Positions 61,722 through 64,000 of a stretch of 64,000 nt of DNA are shown here, piece after piece. The notes beneath the pieces are model-generated. The model made no database searches. It was not told the origin of the DNA and was given only the letters and a program-made list of their open reading frames with translations. The stretch spans positions 558,001-622,000 of the forward strand of contig JADQAZ010000003.1 of the NCBI GenBank assembly GCA_018524345.1, written 5' to 3'. The translations under genes and the position numbers were made by a program. How positions within the stretch are numbered: the stretch's first letter is position 1; each line of letters opens with the position of its first letter. This DNA comes from Harenicola maris. GTDB lineage: Bacteria; Pseudomonadota; Alphaproteobacteria; Rhodobacterales; Rhodobacteraceae.

Positions 61722-63262
61722 TATGCGGCACCTTCTGTTGGCTGGCTGATCCCGGCCGCGTGGCGCACCAGCGTTTCTGGGGTCAGCTCCTCGCGGGGCA
61801 ATTCCGCGGCGATCAATCCGTCGCGCATGACGATAACGCGGTCAGACATGCCAATGATCTCAGGAATTTCCGAGCTGATCATGATGACAGACAGCCCCTG
61901 TGCTGCAAGTTCGGCCATGAAGTCATGCACGGCGGCCTTCGAGCCGATATCAATGCCTTTGGTCGGCTCGTCCAGAATGATGACCTGTGGCTGCGTTGCC
62001 AGCCATTTGGCAATGACAACTTTTTGCTGGTTTCCGCCAGACAGATTGCCAATGTCCTGGTCCAAAGACGCGGCGCGCAAATCCAAGCGTTGCGAATATT
62101 CGCGCGCCAGTTTGAATTCTTCAGCCAATTTCAACAAGCCGTTTTTTGATGTTCGTCCAAGCGAGGGCAGGGTGATGTTTTGAAAGATTGGGAGCCCGAT
62201 GATGGCCCCTTGTTTGCCACGATCTTCGGGGACATAGACGATGCCGTTTTCTACAGCCTGCGCGGGAGAGCGGATTATCTTGAGGTCACCATTCATTTGG
62301 CACACACCCTTTGAGGGTTTGGTGATGCCGAACAGGGCCTGCATGAACTCCGAACGGCCAGCGCCGACGAGGCCATAAAATCCGAGAATTTCTCCCCGTT
62401 TCAAAGTAAAGCTGATGTCGGCAAATTCGGTCGGGTGGGCATAACCGACAACCTTTAGAACCTCGTCTCCTACATTGTGGGTTCGGTCGGGGAAAATCTG
62501 CTCGACGGAGCGTCCGACCATCATAGTGACAAGATCGTTTTCCGAGATATCGGCGATCAGACCGTCGCCCACAAAACCGCCGTCGCGGAAAACTGTGTAG
62601 CGGTCGGCGATGCGGAAAATCTCGTCAAATTTGTGGCTGATGAACAGGATCGCCTTGCCTTGCGCCTTGAGGGTGTCCACCAGGTCGTAAAGCTCTTCGA
62701 TTTCCTTGTGGGAAAGTGCGGCGGTGGGTTCATCCATTATCACCACCCGCGCATCTACAGACAGAGCGCGGGCTATGGCGACAAGATGTTTGTTGGCAAT
62801 GCCGAGGTCGCTTAACTGGGTGTGGCTGCTGAAGGGGGCGCCGATCTCGGCCAGCAGACTGGCGGCGTTGCTGTGCATCCGGGCAGTGTCGATCAACCCG
62901 AAGCTGTTGCGTGGTGCATGGCCGATATAAATGTTCTCAGCGACGCTTAATTCGTCAAACAGTACTGTTTCTTGATGGATGGCTGTGATGCCGGCATTCG
63001 CGGCGTCATTTGGCGATGCGAATGTGACGGGATTTCCATCGATGCGGATCGTGCCGCCATTGGTTCGGTATATACCAGTCAGAATTTTTACGGTGGTGGA
63101 TTTTCCGGCGCCGTTTTCACCGACCAAGGCAGTCACTTGGCCCGGATAAAGATCCAGCTTGACCTGATCGAGCGCTCTTACCCCCGGAAAGGTCTTGGTG
63201 ATCATGTCCATCGAAACAACGGGTGTCACATCTTGAGCAATTGCCGCAGAATGCGTCATCAT
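61721..63262 (-). CDS. rhaT: rhamnose ABC transporter ATP-binding protein RhaT (two ATPase domains)
   Basis: 513 residues with two tandem ABC domains, the standard form for RbsA-type sugar importers. The first has Walker A GENGAGKST and Walker B VVIMDEPTAALS. The second has the degenerate Walker A GLVGAGRSE, the signature LSGGNQQKVVIAKWL and Walker B VIILDEPTKGID. GTGAGG lies about 7 bases before the ATG at 63262. It powers uptake with RhaP, RhaQ and RhaS. Confidence 0.93.
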   Translation of the reverse strand: MMTHSAAIAQDVTPVVSMDMITKTFPGVRALDQVKLDLYPGQVTALVGENGAGKSTTVKILTGIYRTNGGTIRIDGNPVTFASPNDAANAGITAIHQETVLFDELSVAENIYIGHAPRNSFGLIDTARMHSNAASLLAEIGAPFSSHTQLSDLGIANKHLVAIARALSVDARVVIMDEPTAALSHKEIEELYDLVDTLKAQGKAILFISHKFDEIFRIADRYTVFRDGGFVGDGLIADISENDLVTMMVGRSVEQIFPDRTHNVGDEVLKVVGYAHPTEFADISFTLKRGEILGFYGLVGAGRSEFMQALFGITKPSKGVCQMNGDLKIIRSPAQAVENGIVYVPEDRGKQGAIIGLPIFQNITLPSLGRTSKNGLLKLAEEFKLAREYSQRLDLRAASLDQDIGNLSGGNQQKVVIAKWLATQPQVIILDEPTKGIDIGSKAAVHDFMAELAAQGLSVIMISSEIPEIIGMSDRVIVMRDGLIAAELPREELTPETLVRHAAGISQPTEGAA

Positions 63263-63295
63263 TCAGTACCTCACTGGGAAACGGGGGCAGGGGGC

Positions 63296-63331
63296 GCCTG
63301 ATCCAATGCAAGGTGTTGCATTGGATCAGGC
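63296..63331 (-). terminator. 16-bp perfect intercistronic hairpin between rhaS and rhaT
   Basis: Arms GCCTGATCCAATGCAA and TTGCATTGGATCAGGC, 16 perfect pairs with a 4-base loop, in the short gap between rhaS and rhaT. There is no T tract in the direction of transcription, so it probably stabilises the rhaS message or lowers read-through into rhaT. Confidence 0.7.
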
Positions 63332-63353
63332 TGTTGTAGCTTGGAGGGGGCGT

Positions 63354-64000
63354 TTAAAAGATCGATTTGAATTCGTCGATATTGCCCGCATCGTAGACAA
63401 AGGGGTCAGCCATTGCGCCTTCGTTGTTTTCATCCAAGGTCAATGTTCCCATGCGGCCCATTGGGATTTCGGCACCGGGAGCCGCTTCTGCGCCGTTCTG
63501 GCTAAGCTCGTAGGCCAGCATGGTGGCTGAGTATCCCAGATCAATAGGGTTCCAGATCGCAAAGGATTTTGATGCGCCGGATTCAATTGCCCCTGCCATT
63601 TCAGAGGGTAGCCCAAGGCCGGTCACGTTCACCTGCCCGACTTTGCCCGCATCAACAACAGCCTGCGCGGCAGCGACAATGCCGACAGAAGTTGGTGCGA
63701 TGATTGCATCCAGGTCGGGATAGGTCTGCATGAGGCCTGTTGCCTCGCGATAGGATTTGTCAGCAAGGTCATCACCATAAACAGTGGCAACCACCTCAAT
63801 GCCGGGATAGTTTCCCATGACCTTGTTCATTTCTTCCATCCAGATGTTTTGGTTGGTCGAGGTTGTCGTCGCCGATAGCAGCGCCACTTCACCGCCATCG
63901 GGCAGATGGTCAGCGGCCAGTTTGATAATCATGTTGCCGATCAACGGGTTTGATGAAGGATTCAGATGCAGTTGGCGCCCTTCGGGGGCGACTCCGGAAT
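63354..64000 (-). CDS. rhaS: rhamnose ABC transporter binding protein RhaS, 5' end beyond the window
   Basis: The frame is open from base 64000 down to the stop at 63354 and shows the C-terminal ~215 residues of a ribose-type periplasmic binding protein: APEGRQLHLNPSS, GGEVALLSATTTSTNQNIWM, DLDAIIAPTSVGIVAAAQAV and the C-terminal VNVTGLGLPSEMAGAIESGA. The signal peptide and N-terminal lobe lie beyond the right edge. It is the first gene of the rhaSTPQUK order and captures L-rhamnose in the periplasm. Confidence 0.88.
   Translation of the reverse strand, partial: SGVAPEGRQLHLNPSSNPLIGNMIIKLAADHLPDGGEVALLSATTTSTNQNIWMEEMNKVMGNYPGIEVVATVYGDDLADKSYREATGLMQTYPDLDAIIAPTSVGIVAAAQAVVDAGKVGQVNVTGLGLPSEMAGAIESGASKSFAIWNPIDLGYSATMLAYELSQNGAEAAPGAEIPMGRMGTLTLDENNEGAMADPFVYDAGNIDEFKSIF

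Noticed and set aside
1-64000. CRISPR arrays, tRNA/rRNA genes, insertion sequences and prophage genes
   Set aside because: Looked for regular direct repeats, cloverleaf-like sequences, transposase DDE motifs and terminal repeats; none seen by eye. A tRNAscan or IS search could still find something small.

Overview
The window looks like chromosomal DNA of a marine alphaproteobacterium of the Roseobacter/Rhodobacteraceae type. This is inferred from the GC-rich coding sequence, the abundance of TRAP, TTT (tripartite tricarboxylate) and ABC uptake systems, a DddD-type DMSP operon, and a rhamnose operon in the rhizobial rhaSTPQUK order. I see no rRNA, tRNA, CRISPR array, phage or insertion sequence. 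Nearly all of the window is catabolic uptake modules, each with its own regulator.

Layout. 1-2500: edge-truncated SDR oxidoreductase, glycine-zipper lipoprotein, AraC regulator. 2861-9576: an FbpA/AfuA-like ABC importer co-transcribed with a metallo-hydrolase and two phosphatases, divergent from a DeoR regulator, with palindromic operator candidates between them. 9866-20633: acid-sugar cluster 1 (otnC, otnK, IPMDH-like dehydrogenase, GntR regulator, Gfo/Idh dehydrogenase, TTT transporter, small monooxygenase, lactonase-like MBL protein, aldo/keto reductase). 20737-26846: TRAP transporter plus 5-oxoprolinase (pxpBCA) with a MarR-like regulator. 26914-39544: acid-sugar cluster 2 (mgsA, GntR, TTT transporter, IPMDH-like dehydrogenase, Asp/Glu racemase-like protein, otnK, otnC, RraA-like aldolase, AbrB-like membrane protein, AcnD-like hydratase). 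The last two genes are each broken by a -1 frameshift in a T tract. 39545-40669 has no convincing gene. 40670-44476: NitT/TauT-type ABC transporter and a convergent M20 amidohydrolase. 44932-50717: sulfur/persulfide region (Rrf2 remnant, Crp/Fnr regulator, YgaP-like protein, two YeeE/YedE proteins, persulfide dioxygenase, remnant of a sulfide:quinone oxidoreductase, SulP transporter). 50878-58000: DMSP catabolism (LysR, GMC alcohol dehydrogenase, DddD, BCCT transporter). 58044-64000: rhaK, rhaU, rhaQ, rhaP, rhaT and partial rhaS.

How it fits together. Clusters 1 and 2 are parallel solutions for four-carbon acid sugars. A TTT importer brings in the acid, an isopropylmalate-dehydrogenase-type enzyme oxidises it, OtnK phosphorylates the oxo-acid, and OtnC decarboxylates it to dihydroxyacetone phosphate. 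Methylglyoxal synthase at the edge of cluster 2 consumes dihydroxyacetone phosphate. A motif with 18 of 21 identical bases lies upstream of both gntR and the TTT genes of cluster 1. Four or five junctions between a binding-protein gene and its permease or ATPase gene carry strong hairpins, which probably set the excess of binding protein. The most novel candidates are the cluster 2 pathway (hydratase, dehydrogenase, aldolase, kinase and decarboxylase together) and the paired -1 slippery T tracts in its last two genes.
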